NCBI RefSeq assembly: GCF_022832385.1
Contig: NZ_JALHLE010000002.1
Span: 124,001 to 188,000 of the forward strand
Origin: Novosphingobium album (ex Hu et al. 2023)
GTDB taxonomy: Bacteria > Pseudomonadota > Alphaproteobacteria > Sphingomonadales > Sphingomonadaceae
Length of the DNA: 64,000 nt
Direction of reading: 5' to 3'
In this document: piece by piece, positions 9,961 through 18,492 of the stretch
Layout: each line of letters begins with the position of its first letter
Numbering within the stretch: position 1 is the stretch's first letter
Translations under genes and position numbers: made by a program
The notes under the pieces: model-generated
The model's input: only the letters and a program-made list of their open reading frames with translations
The model's database searches: none
What the model was told of the DNA's origin: nothing

Positions 9961-9993
9961 AAAAAAAGGCCCCCGTCCCGAAAGACGGAGGCC
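9961..9993 (-). terminator. rho-independent terminator of the TPR-SPOR gene
   Basis: Read on the minus strand, GGCCTCCGTC pairs with GACGGGGGCC with one mismatch and is followed at once by seven T. It lies 31 bp past the stop of the minus-strand SPOR gene and may also serve the convergent pyrB-pyrX operon. Confidence 0.85.
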
Positions 9994-10023
9994 CTGCAAG
10001 GTTCACATGGGTGTGTTGAAACT

Positions 10024-11337
10024 CTAAAGGCTTGCCAGCTTCGCGGGTGATTGCACCTTGTCGGGCAGCGCACCCGGCAAGGTGCGTGTGCTGGCATAGG
10101 CGAAGCAGCCATGACCGCGATCACGAACAGTGGAACACAGCGTCCGGGCGCCGCCGCGGTCAAACCCTTCCGCAGCCACGCGGAAGAAGCGCTGCCCGCG
10201 CACTTCGGCCTCGGTGATACGCATCGTGTGATCCTTGAGCGCCGGATTGCGGGCCACGAAAATGCCCCAGGCGCGCTCGGCGCCTTCCAGCGTACGGAAC
10301 GAGCCCAGCTGCACCAGATGCGTGCCCCCAGCGACATAGGCGCTGCGCTCAGTGCCGAGCGGCTGCACCATGGGCTGCGAGACGAACTTGGTACTTGCGG
10401 ACTTCGGCGCCGCGGGAGCAGCGCTGGTTGCCAGCGGAGCCGGACCCGACTGTACTGGCGGCGCGAACGCGGCAGCGAACGTGCCCGGTTCATTGCCCGC
10501 CGGGGCAGCCGTTTCAGGGGGGGCAGCGACGACCGGCGGCAGTTCCGCAGCGGGAACCGGCTGCGGCGCGGCAGGCTGTGCCAGGGCCATGCGCGCCTTA
10601 TCCTGCCCATCAGCCTGCGGCGCGTTCAGCGCCAGCGCGGCGGGCTGACCGGCGTCGGCGCGCACGGGAGCACCGAGCAGGCCCGCCACGCGGGCCTGAA
10701 ACTGTTCGGGACGGGCGCGGCGCGACCAATCCTGCAGACGAGCATCCAGCTGATCAGCCGGAACGTCCTGCGAGGCGATGATCCGCGCCTGGGTCCAGTG
10801 CCCGCCCAGCGCGTAGGCATAGGCGAGGTTCTGGCGGGTCTTGGGCGTATCGTCGCCACTGCGCAGCGCGTCGGACAACAGGCCCACGGCCTGCTCCGGA
10901 CGGCCGGCGAGGGCGAGGGCAAGGCCAAGATCGCTCGCCGGAATTTCGTTGCGCCAGCGCGTCAGCGTCGTCAGCGCTTCGGCATCGCGGCCCGAACCGG
11001 CATAGGCCAGCGCAAGACCAAGGCCGATGCGCGGGCTGTCCTCACCCAGGCTGACTGCATCTTCGAAGGTGGTCGCGGCCGATTCGAAACGCCCCGCGGC
11101 CAGATAGGCCTGCGCCAGAGCAACGCGATCGGAAGCATCGCGCGGCGACTTGGCGACGCGCTTTTCCGCGGCGGCAATTGCCTTGTCCGTTTCGCTTCCT
11201 GCGCTCTCGCCCGAAGCGGCTGGGGCACCGGAGCTGGCAAGCGGAGCATGCCCGGAGCAGCCGACGAGCAGCGCGGCGGCCATCGCGGTACAAACCGCGA
11301 AGCCGGCAGTGCGGGTGTGGGTGTTGGAGCGTTGCAT
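10024..11337 (-). CDS. TPR and SPOR domain lipoprotein
   Basis: The 437-residue product starts with a lipoprotein signal (MQRSNTHTRTAG... with lipobox LLVGC), chosen over an upstream start because it places the lipobox properly. Residues about 45-240 contain tetratricopeptide repeats (VALAQAYLAAGRFESA, LGLALAYAGSGRDAEAL). A proline/alanine linker follows, then a C-terminal SPOR domain (HLVQLGSFRTLEGAERAW) that binds denuded septal peptidoglycan in other proteins. It probably works at the outer membrane or periplasm near division sites. It lies 40 bp downstream of a small gene and a ParA ATPase and is likely in their operon. Confidence 0.85.
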   Translation of the reverse strand: MQRSNTHTRTAGFAVCTAMAAALLVGCSGHAPLASSGAPAASGESAGSETDKAIAAAEKRVAKSPRDASDRVALAQAYLAAGRFESAATTFEDAVSLGEDSPRIGLGLALAYAGSGRDAEALTTLTRWRNEIPASDLGLALALAGRPEQAVGLLSDALRSGDDTPKTRQNLAYAYALGGHWTQARIIASQDVPADQLDARLQDWSRRARPEQFQARVAGLLGAPVRADAGQPAALALNAPQADGQDKARMALAQPAAPQPVPAAELPPVVAAPPETAAPAGNEPGTFAAAFAPPVQSGPAPLATSAAPAAPKSASTKFVSQPMVQPLGTERSAYVAGGTHLVQLGSFRTLEGAERAWGIFVARNPALKDHTMRITEAEVRGQRFFRVAAEGFDRGGARTLCSTVRDRGHGCFAYASTRTLPGALPDKVQSPAKLASL

Positions 11338-11377
11338 CGAAACTGTTTCCCCCCGGATCTCTTTCGAGCCTGTCACA

Positions 11378-11896
11378 TCAGCGTCCCGTGCCACCAGACC
11401 CCTGAAGCTGTGCGACTTCAGGAATTTCGGACAGGTATTTGTCGAGTGCCTCGGTTACGAGAACCTGCGCACTGCGGTTGAGCACGACAGCCGCCATCTT
11501 GAGGCGAAAATGGCGCTCGGCATCGAGCCGGAGCGTAAAAGCCGCACGGCGGCCTTCGGGTGCTGAAGGCTGCGGCGGCGGAAAGGACTGATTGATGCGC
11601 CAGGCAATCTGCTCGATCTGGCGCAGGACTTCTGGCACCTCGCCGCCCGGTGCGGCCGCTGACGGGGCAGCTTCCTGAACCGGTGCAGGAACAGCAACAG
11701 GTGCCGCAACCGGAACCGATTCACGCGGCCGTTCGTTGCCGTGACCCCAATCGTTCCAGCCCAGATCCTCAGGGGGAGCGGACCCGGCCCCGGTGACCAG
11801 CTTGATAGCGTCCTGCCGGCGCATGGCGGGCTTGGCACCGCCCTTGCGGGCCAGCAGCCTCGGCGTAAGCGAGGCGAAGGCTTGGTGTTCGCTCAT
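11378..11896 (-). CDS. small protein with C-terminal ribbon-helix-helix-like segment, partner of ParA
   Basis: This 172-residue protein has an N-terminal basic segment (PRLLARKGGAKPAMRR), a long Pro/Ala linker and a C-terminal part reading FTLRLDAERHFRLKMAA followed by RSAQVLVTEALDKYL. That beta strand plus two helices resembles the ribbon-helix-helix fold of ParG/CopG-type DNA-binding proteins. It lies 11 bp downstream of the ParA-like ATPase gene. By analogy with ParA-ParG pairs it could be the DNA- or cargo-binding partner, though the match is by eye only. It is too short and unlike ParB to be a chromosomal ParB. Confidence 0.7.
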   Translation of the reverse strand: MSEHQAFASLTPRLLARKGGAKPAMRRQDAIKLVTGAGSAPPEDLGWNDWGHGNERPRESVPVAAPVAVPAPVQEAAPSAAAPGGEVPEVLRQIEQIAWRINQSFPPPQPSAPEGRRAAFTLRLDAERHFRLKMAAVVLNRSAQVLVTEALDKYLSEIPEVAQLQGSGGTGR

Positions 11897-11907
11897 CGCG
11901 CGCCGCC

Positions 11908-12633
11908 TCAGGATCCGGCCACACGGCGGCCGAAGCCGCCGACCGGCCGCGCTGCATTTTGCAGAACATGAGGCTGGCCGCTGCCCGGAACCGTGAAGAC
12001 CGTTCGGCGGAAATTCCGCTCGAGACGATCAGCGATGTAGTTCCACAGCGCGGTGACTTCTTGCGAGGAACGGCCGTTGGGATCGACTTCCATCACCGTA
12101 CGTCCGTCGATCATCGACGCGGCAAAATCAGTGCGCTGGTGCAGCGTGACCGGCGCCACTGTGCCGTGCTGCGAAAGCGCGACGGCCGCTTCGGCGGTGA
12201 TGCGCGCCTTGGGCGTGGCCGCGTTGACCACGAACAGCAGTGGCTTGCCCGAGCGTTCGCACAGATCAACCGTAGCACCGACGGCGCGCAGGTCGTGCGG
12301 GCTGGGCCGGGTGGGAATGACGATGAGTTCGGCAACCGAGATCACGCTCTGGATGGCCATGGTGATCGCCGGCGGGGTATCGATCACCGCCAGCTTGAAG
12401 CCCTGCTGACGCAGGACCTGCAGATCGTTGGCGAGCCGCGCTACTGTGGTTTGAGCGAAAGCGGGCAGTTCCGCTTCGCGCTCGTTCCACCAGTCCGCAA
12501 GCGAACCCTGCGGGTCGATGTCGATGAGAACGACCGGGCCAGCGCCGGCGCGCTGCGCCTGAACGGCGAGATGGCCTGACAGGGTCGTCTTGCCCGATCC
12601 GCCCTTCTGCGATGCCAATGCTAGTACGCGCAA
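11908..12633 (-). CDS. orphan ParA/MinD-family ATPase
   Basis: This 241-residue P-loop ATPase carries the deviant Walker A motif QKGGSGKTT with the signature lysine at residue 10 and the P-loop lysine at 15. A Walker A-prime DIDPQGSLADW and a DTPPA Walker B follow, all hallmarks of ParA. Such ATPases form nucleotide-dependent dimers on nucleoid or membrane and position cargo. The last 30 residues (RTVFTVPGSGQ... to RRVAGS) are basic and extend past the fold. There is no ParB, parS or gid neighbour, so it is not the main chromosome partition ATPase. The operon partner and the SPOR proteins nearby suggest positioning linked to the envelope. Confidence 0.88.
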   Translation of the reverse strand: MRVLALASQKGGSGKTTLSGHLAVQAQRAGAGPVVLIDIDPQGSLADWWNEREAELPAFAQTTVARLANDLQVLRQQGFKLAVIDTPPAITMAIQSVISVAELIVIPTRPSPHDLRAVGATVDLCERSGKPLLFVVNAATPKARITAEAAVALSQHGTVAPVTLHQRTDFAASMIDGRTVMEVDPNGRSSQEVTALWNYIADRLERNFRRTVFTVPGSGQPHVLQNAARPVGGFGRRVAGS

Positions 12634-12907
12634 ACCAAGACCCCCAAGAATAGAAACGCATCAGGCCGGTAAGGCCCTCTTCGCCAGAAATTCTCAGATC
12701 GTTCCTAATTTTAAGTTAAGCGCAGGAAGAGACGAAAAAACGGAAAAACCGGCCAAATTTGTGCCTCTTGATCGCCTCGATAAGGCCTTGTTCACCATTT
12801 CCCGTAACAAGGGTTATGGCCTGACTTCGTAGTGCTGCAGCGTTGTAACTGGCGCACACCACCCATTCCCGCTTACCATTCCGTTAGTTCCGGGGCACAA
12901 GCACGCA

Positions 12908-14053
12908 ATGATCGACGCGAAGAAATTTCTGTCGCTTTTCTGTTTTGGCAGTCTCGCGGCCATCGGTGCCGGACTACCGGCCGCCAGTGCCTGGGCTGAC
13001 GTCAAGGCCGGTGTCGATGCCTGGACGGCCGGCGACTACAGCAGGGCCGTGAAAGAATGGATGCCGCTAGCCAAGCGCGGCGATGCCGACGCCCAGTTCA
13101 ACCTGGCCCAGGCCTACAAGCTAGGCCGGGGTGTGCCGACGAACCTGGAAAAAGCCAAGGAGCTTTATGGCAAGGCCGCCGCACAAGGACATGTGCAGGC
13201 CGCAGACATCTTTGGCTTGCTGCTGTTTCAGGACGGCGAACGTGAAAAGGCCCTGCCCTATCTCAAGGCATCGGCGGCGCACGGTGATCCCCGTGCACAG
13301 TACATTCTGGGCGTGGCGCACTTCAACGGCGATCTGGTAGAAAAGGACTGGGTGCGCGCCTATGCACTCGTCAGTCTCGCCCAACAGGCGGGATTGCCGC
13401 AGGCGACACGCGCGCTGGCACAGATGGACTCGTTCATTCCCCTGGCAGATCGCCAAAAAAGCGTCATTCTCTCCACCCAGATCGCCGCCGACGCTGAAGC
13501 CACGCGCGAGCGTCTGGCCACCTCCACCGAACTCGGCGGGGCTCCTGTCGCAGGCGAGGCGATGCTTCCTCCCATGGCCGATGCCGTACCTCCTGCTGCC
13601 AGCGTGCACCGTGCCTCCTCGCCGGACATGGCAATTGCCGACGCGGCGCGCCTTGCCGGAAGCGACAGCCCGGCAACAGCGGGAGCCGACTACGCCCGCC
13701 CTCAATCGCCCCCTGCACAGGTGGCCAGCGGCCCCGCCCCCGCTTCGCCCGCGGTGCCTGCCCGCCCGGCTGCGGCAGTTGCCCCGCCAAGATCTGTCGC
13801 GGTCCCGTCGGCGCCTGCGGCCTCCGGGCCATGGCGCGCGCAACTGGGCGCTTTTGGCGTCCCCGGAAATGCCAATGCGCTCTGGGCGAAAGTGAAAAGC
13901 CGCCCCGAACTGTCCGGTCACGGCAAGCTGCTGGTTCCCGCTGGCAGGCTGACCAAGCTGCAGGCCGGCGGCTTCGCCACCAAGGCCGAAGCCGATGCGG
14001 CGTGTTCACGTCTGACGGCGGGCGGTTTCACCTGTCTCGCCGTGCAGGACTGA
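12908..14053 (+). CDS. exported Sel1-repeat and SPOR domain protein
   Basis: This 381-residue protein has a signal peptide ending near ASAWADVKAG. Residues about 35-180 hold Sel1-like repeats (KRGDADAQFNLAQAYKLGRG, and HGDPRAQYILGVAHFNGD). A Pro/Ala-rich linker leads to a C-terminal SPOR domain (WRAQLGAFGVPGNANALW). Sel1 repeats mediate protein contacts, and SPOR domains bind septal glycan. It is transcribed away from the ParA operon across a 274-bp gap, so SPOR genes lie on both sides of that operon. A division-site or envelope role is inferred. Confidence 0.85.
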   Translation: MIDAKKFLSLFCFGSLAAIGAGLPAASAWADVKAGVDAWTAGDYSRAVKEWMPLAKRGDADAQFNLAQAYKLGRGVPTNLEKAKELYGKAAAQGHVQAADIFGLLLFQDGEREKALPYLKASAAHGDPRAQYILGVAHFNGDLVEKDWVRAYALVSLAQQAGLPQATRALAQMDSFIPLADRQKSVILSTQIAADAEATRERLATSTELGGAPVAGEAMLPPMADAVPPAASVHRASSPDMAIADAARLAGSDSPATAGADYARPQSPPAQVASGPAPASPAVPARPAAAVAPPRSVAVPSAPAASGPWRAQLGAFGVPGNANALWAKVKSRPELSGHGKLLVPAGRLTKLQAGGFATKAEADAACSRLTAGGFTCLAVQD

Positions 14054-14068
14054 CACCGGGCGCTATCC

Positions 14069-15325
14069 TTGCCTGAGGCGCCTACCGACGCGGCCACCTC
14101 TCCTGCCACATCGCAGCGGCTGCCGGTGCTCGACCTGATCCGCGGCGTAGCCGTGCTCGGCATCCTGACGATCAACATTGCCGCGTTCGCCGGTCCAATG
14201 GCCTCCAGCACCTCACCCAACCTGCCTCATCCGGTGGGCCCCGCAGACGAGACTGCCTTCGCCTTTTCGTTCCTGTTTTTCGAAGGCAAGATGCGAGCGC
14301 TGTTCTCGCTGCTGTTCGGGGCTGGTCTGGTCCTGTTCTGGGAGCGCACTGAAGCGGCCGGGCGCGACGGGGATGTGCTGCAGGTGCGCCGGCTGTTCTG
14401 GCTGATGGCGCTCGGCGCGCTGCACTACCTGCTGCTGTGGTGGGGCGATATTCTCTTTCTCTACGCCATCTGCGGCCTCGCCGCGCTGCTGCTGCGGCCA
14501 CTCAACGACCGCCTGCTGTTGATCATCGCGCTGGGGCTCTACTACGCATGGCACTTGTGGGGCCTGTTCGAATCGGCAGCCACGATCTCGGCCGAGACCG
14601 CCTTGCGCCAGGGCGCAGCCACGGCGGCACAAATCCATCTGCTTGCCGAATGGCTCCAGCCGGTGCGCAGCTGGGCTGCGCAGGAACTGAGCGAAAGCCA
14701 CCTGGGCTTCCTTGGCCTGATCGCGGTAAAGCTGGAACAGCGCCCGTTCTGGCAGGTCCAGATGGTCTCGGGCAATTTCTCCGAGACTTTGCCCCTGATG
14801 CTAATCGGCATGGTGCTCTACCGGCGCGGTCTGTTCACAGGAACGATGGCACGTTCACGACTGAAGGTGGTCGGTGTGACCTGCACTGCCGCCGGGCTGG
14901 CACTGACCGCAATGTTCCTCGGCTGGGCCTGGCCACGGCACTTTCCTCCCGTAGCGATGCACGCCGCACTGGTATGGGGGCTCGCCATGCCGCACCTGCT
15001 ATGCGGCTGTGGCTATGCAGCACTGCTGGTCATGGTCACACCGCAACTGGCTCCAACGGCGTTAGGACAACGCCTGATCGCGGCGGGGCGAATGGCGTTC
15101 AGCAACTATATCCTGACCAGCCTCGTCATGACTTTCGCATTCTACGGCTGGGGAATCGGCCTTTTCGGGTCGATCGGCCCTGCAAAACAGCTCCTCTTCG
15201 TCCTCGGCGGTTGCGCCCTGATGCTCGGCTGGAGCAAGCCATGGCTGAGCCGCTACCGCCGCGGCCCGCTCGAGTGGCTGTGGCGATCGCTGGTCGAGCG
15301 CAAGATACTGAAAAACCGAATTTGA
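14069..15325 (+). CDS. DUF418 family multi-pass membrane protein
   Basis: This is a 418-residue integral membrane protein with about eight to ten hydrophobic helices. The N-terminal DLIRGVAVLGILTINI signature is characteristic of the DUF418/YeiB family, whose biochemical role is not established. The only sensible start is TTG, 15 bp after the preceding SPOR gene; no ATG lies upstream of the conserved signature. The distance suggests co-transcription with the Sel1-SPOR gene. The transported or bound substrate is unknown. Confidence 0.82.
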   Translation: MPEAPTDAATSPATSQRLPVLDLIRGVAVLGILTINIAAFAGPMASSTSPNLPHPVGPADETAFAFSFLFFEGKMRALFSLLFGAGLVLFWERTEAAGRDGDVLQVRRLFWLMALGALHYLLLWWGDILFLYAICGLAALLLRPLNDRLLLIIALGLYYAWHLWGLFESAATISAETALRQGAATAAQIHLLAEWLQPVRSWAAQELSESHLGFLGLIAVKLEQRPFWQVQMVSGNFSETLPLMLIGMVLYRRGLFTGTMARSRLKVVGVTCTAAGLALTAMFLGWAWPRHFPPVAMHAALVWGLAMPHLLCGCGYAALLVMVTPQLAPTALGQRLIAAGRMAFSNYILTSLVMTFAFYGWGIGLFGSIGPAKQLLFVLGGCALMLGWSKPWLSRYRRGPLEWLWRSLVERKILKNRI

Positions 15326-15371
15326 TAATCATTCGCAAAAGTATTGCGATCCATTCTCATTTGCGTATAGT
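15323..15371 (+). promoter_or_regulatory. promoter with two Fur-box-like elements upstream of bfd-bfr
   Basis: TGATAATCATTCGCAAA (15323-15339) and CATTCTCATTTGCG (about 15352-15365) both resemble half or whole Fur boxes. A -35-like TTGCGA (15344-15349) and a -10-like TATAGT (15366-15371), separated by 16 bases, overlap them. This arrangement suits iron-dependent repression of the downstream bfd gene. The first element begins inside the stop region of the DUF418 gene. Confidence 0.6.
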
Positions 15372-15393
15372 GGGGACCGAAGAGGATTCGCCC

Positions 15394-15588
15394 ATGTACG
15401 TTTGTATCTGCAACGCCATTCGCGAAAAGGACCTGCGCACCGCGGCCCGCTGCTGCGGGGGTAGCGCCGAGTCGGTCTACGCCGCCCTTGGCCATACGCC
15501 GCAATGCTGCCAGTGCCTGGAAGAGGCGGAAGACATCATTTCGGAAGAGACCATGGCAAGCAGCGCCAGCCTTTCGGTCGCAGCCTGA
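15394..15588 (+). CDS. bfd: bacterioferritin-associated ferredoxin
   Basis: This 64-residue [2Fe-2S] protein delivers electrons to bacterioferritin so that stored Fe(III) is released as Fe(II). Cysteines at 4, 6, 38 and 41 match the Bfd cluster ligands, in MYVCICN and TPQCCQC; extra cysteines lie at 20, 21 and 39. The start ATG follows GAAGAGGATTCGCCC. It precedes bfr by about 130 bp, the classic iron storage pair, and a Fur-like promoter lies upstream, so it is probably made when iron is scarce. Confidence 0.93.
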   Translation: MYVCICNAIREKDLRTAARCCGGSAESVYAALGHTPQCCQCLEEAEDIISEETMASSASLSVAA

Positions 15589-15722
15589 ACGGCACACCGC
15601 CCCCGAGCGGGGAAACATCGCAATAATCCGCGGCGCAACAGTAATTCTGCGCCACGTCAGCCTTGTACTCATTTCCCTGAGGCCGCATATTATGCCCTCC
15701 TCAGCCAAAGGAGTTGCTCACC

Positions 15723-16202
15723 ATGCAAGGCGACCCGCAAGTCATCGATTTTCTCAACAAGGCCCTGCTCAATGAGCTGACCGCGATCAACCAGTACTGG
15801 CTGCATTACCGTATGCTGGACAACTGGGGGATCAAGAAGCTCGCCGAGTACGAGCGCCACGAATCGATCGACGAGATGAAGCATGCGGACACGCTGGCGG
15901 ACCGCATTCTGTTCCTTGAAGGCCTTCCCAACTTTCAGGCACTCGGCAAGCTGCGCGTGGGCGAAGGCGTCGAGGAAATCCTCAAGGCCGACCTCGCGCT
16001 CGAGCACGACGCGATCCCGCTGCTCAAGGAAGCCATCGCCCATTGCGAGGCCGTGCGCGACTTCGTGAGCCGCGAGATCTTCGAACGCATCCTCGAAAGC
16101 GAGGAAGAGCATGTCGACTTCCTCGAAAAGCAGTTCGACATGATCGAACGCATGGGCATCCAGAACTACTGCCAGCTGCAGAGCAAGCCGGCCGAAGACT
16201 GA
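15723..16202 (+). CDS. bfr: bacterioferritin
   Basis: This 159-residue ferritin-like protein forms a 24-mer haem-containing iron store in the cytoplasm. Every ferroxidase ligand is in its usual place: Glu18, Glu51, His54, Glu94, Glu127 and His130. Met52, the axial haem ligand, is also present. The ATG is chosen because AAAGGAG sits nine bases ahead. The gap between bfd and bfr may contain its own promoter. The C-terminal QLQSKPAED tail is normal for the family. Confidence 0.97.
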   Translation: MQGDPQVIDFLNKALLNELTAINQYWLHYRMLDNWGIKKLAEYERHESIDEMKHADTLADRILFLEGLPNFQALGKLRVGEGVEEILKADLALEHDAIPLLKEAIAHCEAVRDFVSREIFERILESEEEHVDFLEKQFDMIERMGIQNYCQLQSKPAED

Positions 16203-16256
16203 TCCCTGCGGTGACGGGGGTGCCCCTTCAGGCCGCGCCCCCGCCCGCCGCCGCGG

Positions 16257-18365
16257 TTAGTCGCTAACCAGCGGCGCGTCCTTCTTCGCATCGGTCCGGT
16301 ACTTGTCGAACCACGCAAGGATAGCCGAAGCCTTGGCCGCCGACTGTGAAGGCCGCGCGGCGATGCCGCCGTGGCTGGCACCGGGCACCTTGACCATCGC
16401 CGTCGGCACGCCGCGGATCTGCAGCGCGGCATAGTACTGCTCGGACTCGCTGTCGGGCGTGCGGTAGTCCTCGGCCCCGACCACTACGAGCGTTGGCGTC
16501 TTCACATTGCCGACGAGACTGAGTGGCGAGCGCTTCCAGTAGCTCATGGGATCTTCCCAGGGCTTCTTGTCGAACCAGTAACGCGAGGTGAACGGCGTTG
16601 AATCCATCGTCAGCGCCTCGCTGATCCAGTTGATCACCGGCTTCTGCGACGCTGCAGCCTTGAAGCGATCAGTCTTGCCGACGATCCACGCCGTCAGCAC
16701 GCCACCACCCGAGCCGCCGGTGACGAAAAGGTTGTCCGGGTCGGCCACACCATCGGCGATGACCGCATCGACGGCGGCCATCAGATCGTCGTAGTCGGTG
16801 CCCGGATAGGCCCGGTCGATCAGGTTCGCGAATTCCTCTCCATAGGAAGTGCTGCCGCGCGGATTGGTGTAGAGCACCGCATAGCCGTGAGCGGCATAAA
16901 GCTGGTAATCGGTCGAGAATACCGGCGCATAGGCCGTGTTCGGGCCGCCGTGAATCTCGAGGATCAGCGGCGCCTTCTGCCCCGGCCGGAGGCCCGGAGG
17001 CGTCACCAGCCAGGCATCAATCGCGCGGCCGTCCGGCGCGGTCACCTGCAGCTTGCGCACCGGCGCCATCGCCTTGGCATCGATCCAGGTGCCATTGAGG
17101 TCGGTCAGGCGCTTGCCCCCGCCCCCGCCCGTCACCCACAGGTCGGCCGGTTCGCTGGCGCTGCCGGCCGTATACGCCACCTTCCCTGCGGCCGATACGC
17201 TGAACGCGCCGCCGGTGTAGGGCCGGTCGAAATGCGCGCCTGGCGACAAGCCCTCGGCCACGGTCTTCATCGAACCGTCGAGCCCGACGCGCGCGATCTT
17301 GGTACGGGCCTGGTCGTCGTACTGAACGTAGATCGCGCCATTGCCCGCCCATTCGAGCGCATCGATCGACCGATCGAGCTTCGGCGTCAGCAGCCGCACG
17401 CCACTGCCGTCCGCATTCATCACGTAGAGGTCGTTGTTCTCATAGGAGCGGTTGACGTCGTCATAGCCGGTATAAGCGATGTGCTTGCCGTCAGGCGAAA
17501 GCCGCGCCGCGCCGTCCGGTCCCTGCCGGGTGGTGAGCGCCGTCACCGCCCCGCTCGCCAGATCGAGGCTGTAGACTTCGAAATTGTTGATGTCGCGCTG
17601 CCAGTTCTCGTGGCGGTTGGCGGTAAACACGATCCGCTTCCCGTCCGGCGTCCACGACAGCGGACCGCCATCGTCGAACTGGCCGAACGTCACCTGCCGC
17701 GGCGCGCCGCCATCGGCCGAGACGACGAAGATGTGGTCGAACCCGGCTGGCAGATAGCCTGCCCCGTCGAAGCGGTAGGTCACGCGGTCGATCACCTGCA
17801 GCGGCTCCGCCCACTTGGCACCTTCCGGCCGGTCAGCAGGCTGCGATCCCAGCTTCATCGGCTCGCCAGGGACGCGCATGGTATAGGCGATCTGGCGGCC
17901 GTCCGGAGACCACGCGATGGCGCCGGGACTGTCGGGCAGTGCGGTAATCTTCACGACCGCGCCACTCGCCAACCATAGCACATGGAGCTGCGGGGAGCCG
18001 GTGCCATCGCTCGACACATAGGCCAGCCGCTTGCCGTCCGGAGACCAGCGCGGCGAGAAATGTGCGCCAGGCCCTGTGACCAGTGGGCGCTGTTCTCCCG
18101 AGACGGCATCAACCAGCCAGATCGACGGCACGTCCTTGTCGGTCATGATGTCGCCGCTGGAACGGACATAGGCGATGTGCGATCCGTCAGGCGAAATCTC
18201 CGGGCCAGTCACGCCGTCGAGCTTGAACAGGTCCGCGGGGGTAAACGCCCGCTGCGGCCCGTCCGCGTCGGCTGCGCTGTCGGCCGCAAGGGCGAGCGGC
18301 GCGGGAACCAGCGTGCATGATGCCAGCATGATCGCAGCGAAGCGGTCAATTCTGATAGAGGACAA
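16257..18365 (-). CDS. exported S9 family (prolyl oligopeptidase-type) peptidase
   Basis: The protein of about 702 residues has an N-terminal beta-propeller with repeated SPDG(K/R) blades and a C-terminal alpha/beta-hydrolase domain. The nucleophile is the serine of GGSGGGVLT, the acid lies in VVGAEDYRTPDS and the histidine in GASHGGIA. This architecture fits dipeptidyl- or acylaminoacyl-peptidases acting on short peptides. A TTG start is proposed: GGAG sits eight bases upstream and it yields a clean signal peptide (SSIRIDRFAAIMLASC...LALA). A later ATG at 18330 is the alternative. It diverges from the AI-2E transporter gene. Confidence 0.88.
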   Translation of the reverse strand: MSSIRIDRFAAIMLASCTLVPAPLALAADSAADADGPQRAFTPADLFKLDGVTGPEISPDGSHIAYVRSSGDIMTDKDVPSIWLVDAVSGEQRPLVTGPGAHFSPRWSPDGKRLAYVSSDGTGSPQLHVLWLASGAVVKITALPDSPGAIAWSPDGRQIAYTMRVPGEPMKLGSQPADRPEGAKWAEPLQVIDRVTYRFDGAGYLPAGFDHIFVVSADGGAPRQVTFGQFDDGGPLSWTPDGKRIVFTANRHENWQRDINNFEVYSLDLASGAVTALTTRQGPDGAARLSPDGKHIAYTGYDDVNRSYENNDLYVMNADGSGVRLLTPKLDRSIDALEWAGNGAIYVQYDDQARTKIARVGLDGSMKTVAEGLSPGAHFDRPYTGGAFSVSAAGKVAYTAGSASEPADLWVTGGGGGKRLTDLNGTWIDAKAMAPVRKLQVTAPDGRAIDAWLVTPPGLRPGQKAPLILEIHGGPNTAYAPVFSTDYQLYAAHGYAVLYTNPRGSTSYGEEFANLIDRAYPGTDYDDLMAAVDAVIADGVADPDNLFVTGGSGGGVLTAWIVGKTDRFKAAASQKPVINWISEALTMDSTPFTSRYWFDKKPWEDPMSYWKRSPLSLVGNVKTPTLVVVGAEDYRTPDSESEQYYAALQIRGVPTAMVKVPGASHGGIAARPSQSAAKASAILAWFDKYRTDAKKDAPLVSD

Positions 18366-18492
18366 ACGTCGCACTCCTGCAAATGGGGGGATGGCGCATG
18401 TCTTGCCCGGTTCGGCGAAAAATTCCACCCTGTCCCTCGGCTCTGTCAACGCAGATGGCTGGCAAAGCAGGAAAACGTGCTAAAGCACGCCC

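Noticed and set aside
11908..12633. Chromosomal parA
   Set aside because: No parB, gidA/gidB or parS-like sites are next to it, and the partner gene is not a ParB.
12634..12907. Partition site (parS-like repeats) in the gap upstream of the ParA gene
   Set aside because: I looked for direct or inverted repeats and found no clear set; the region is only moderately AT-rich.
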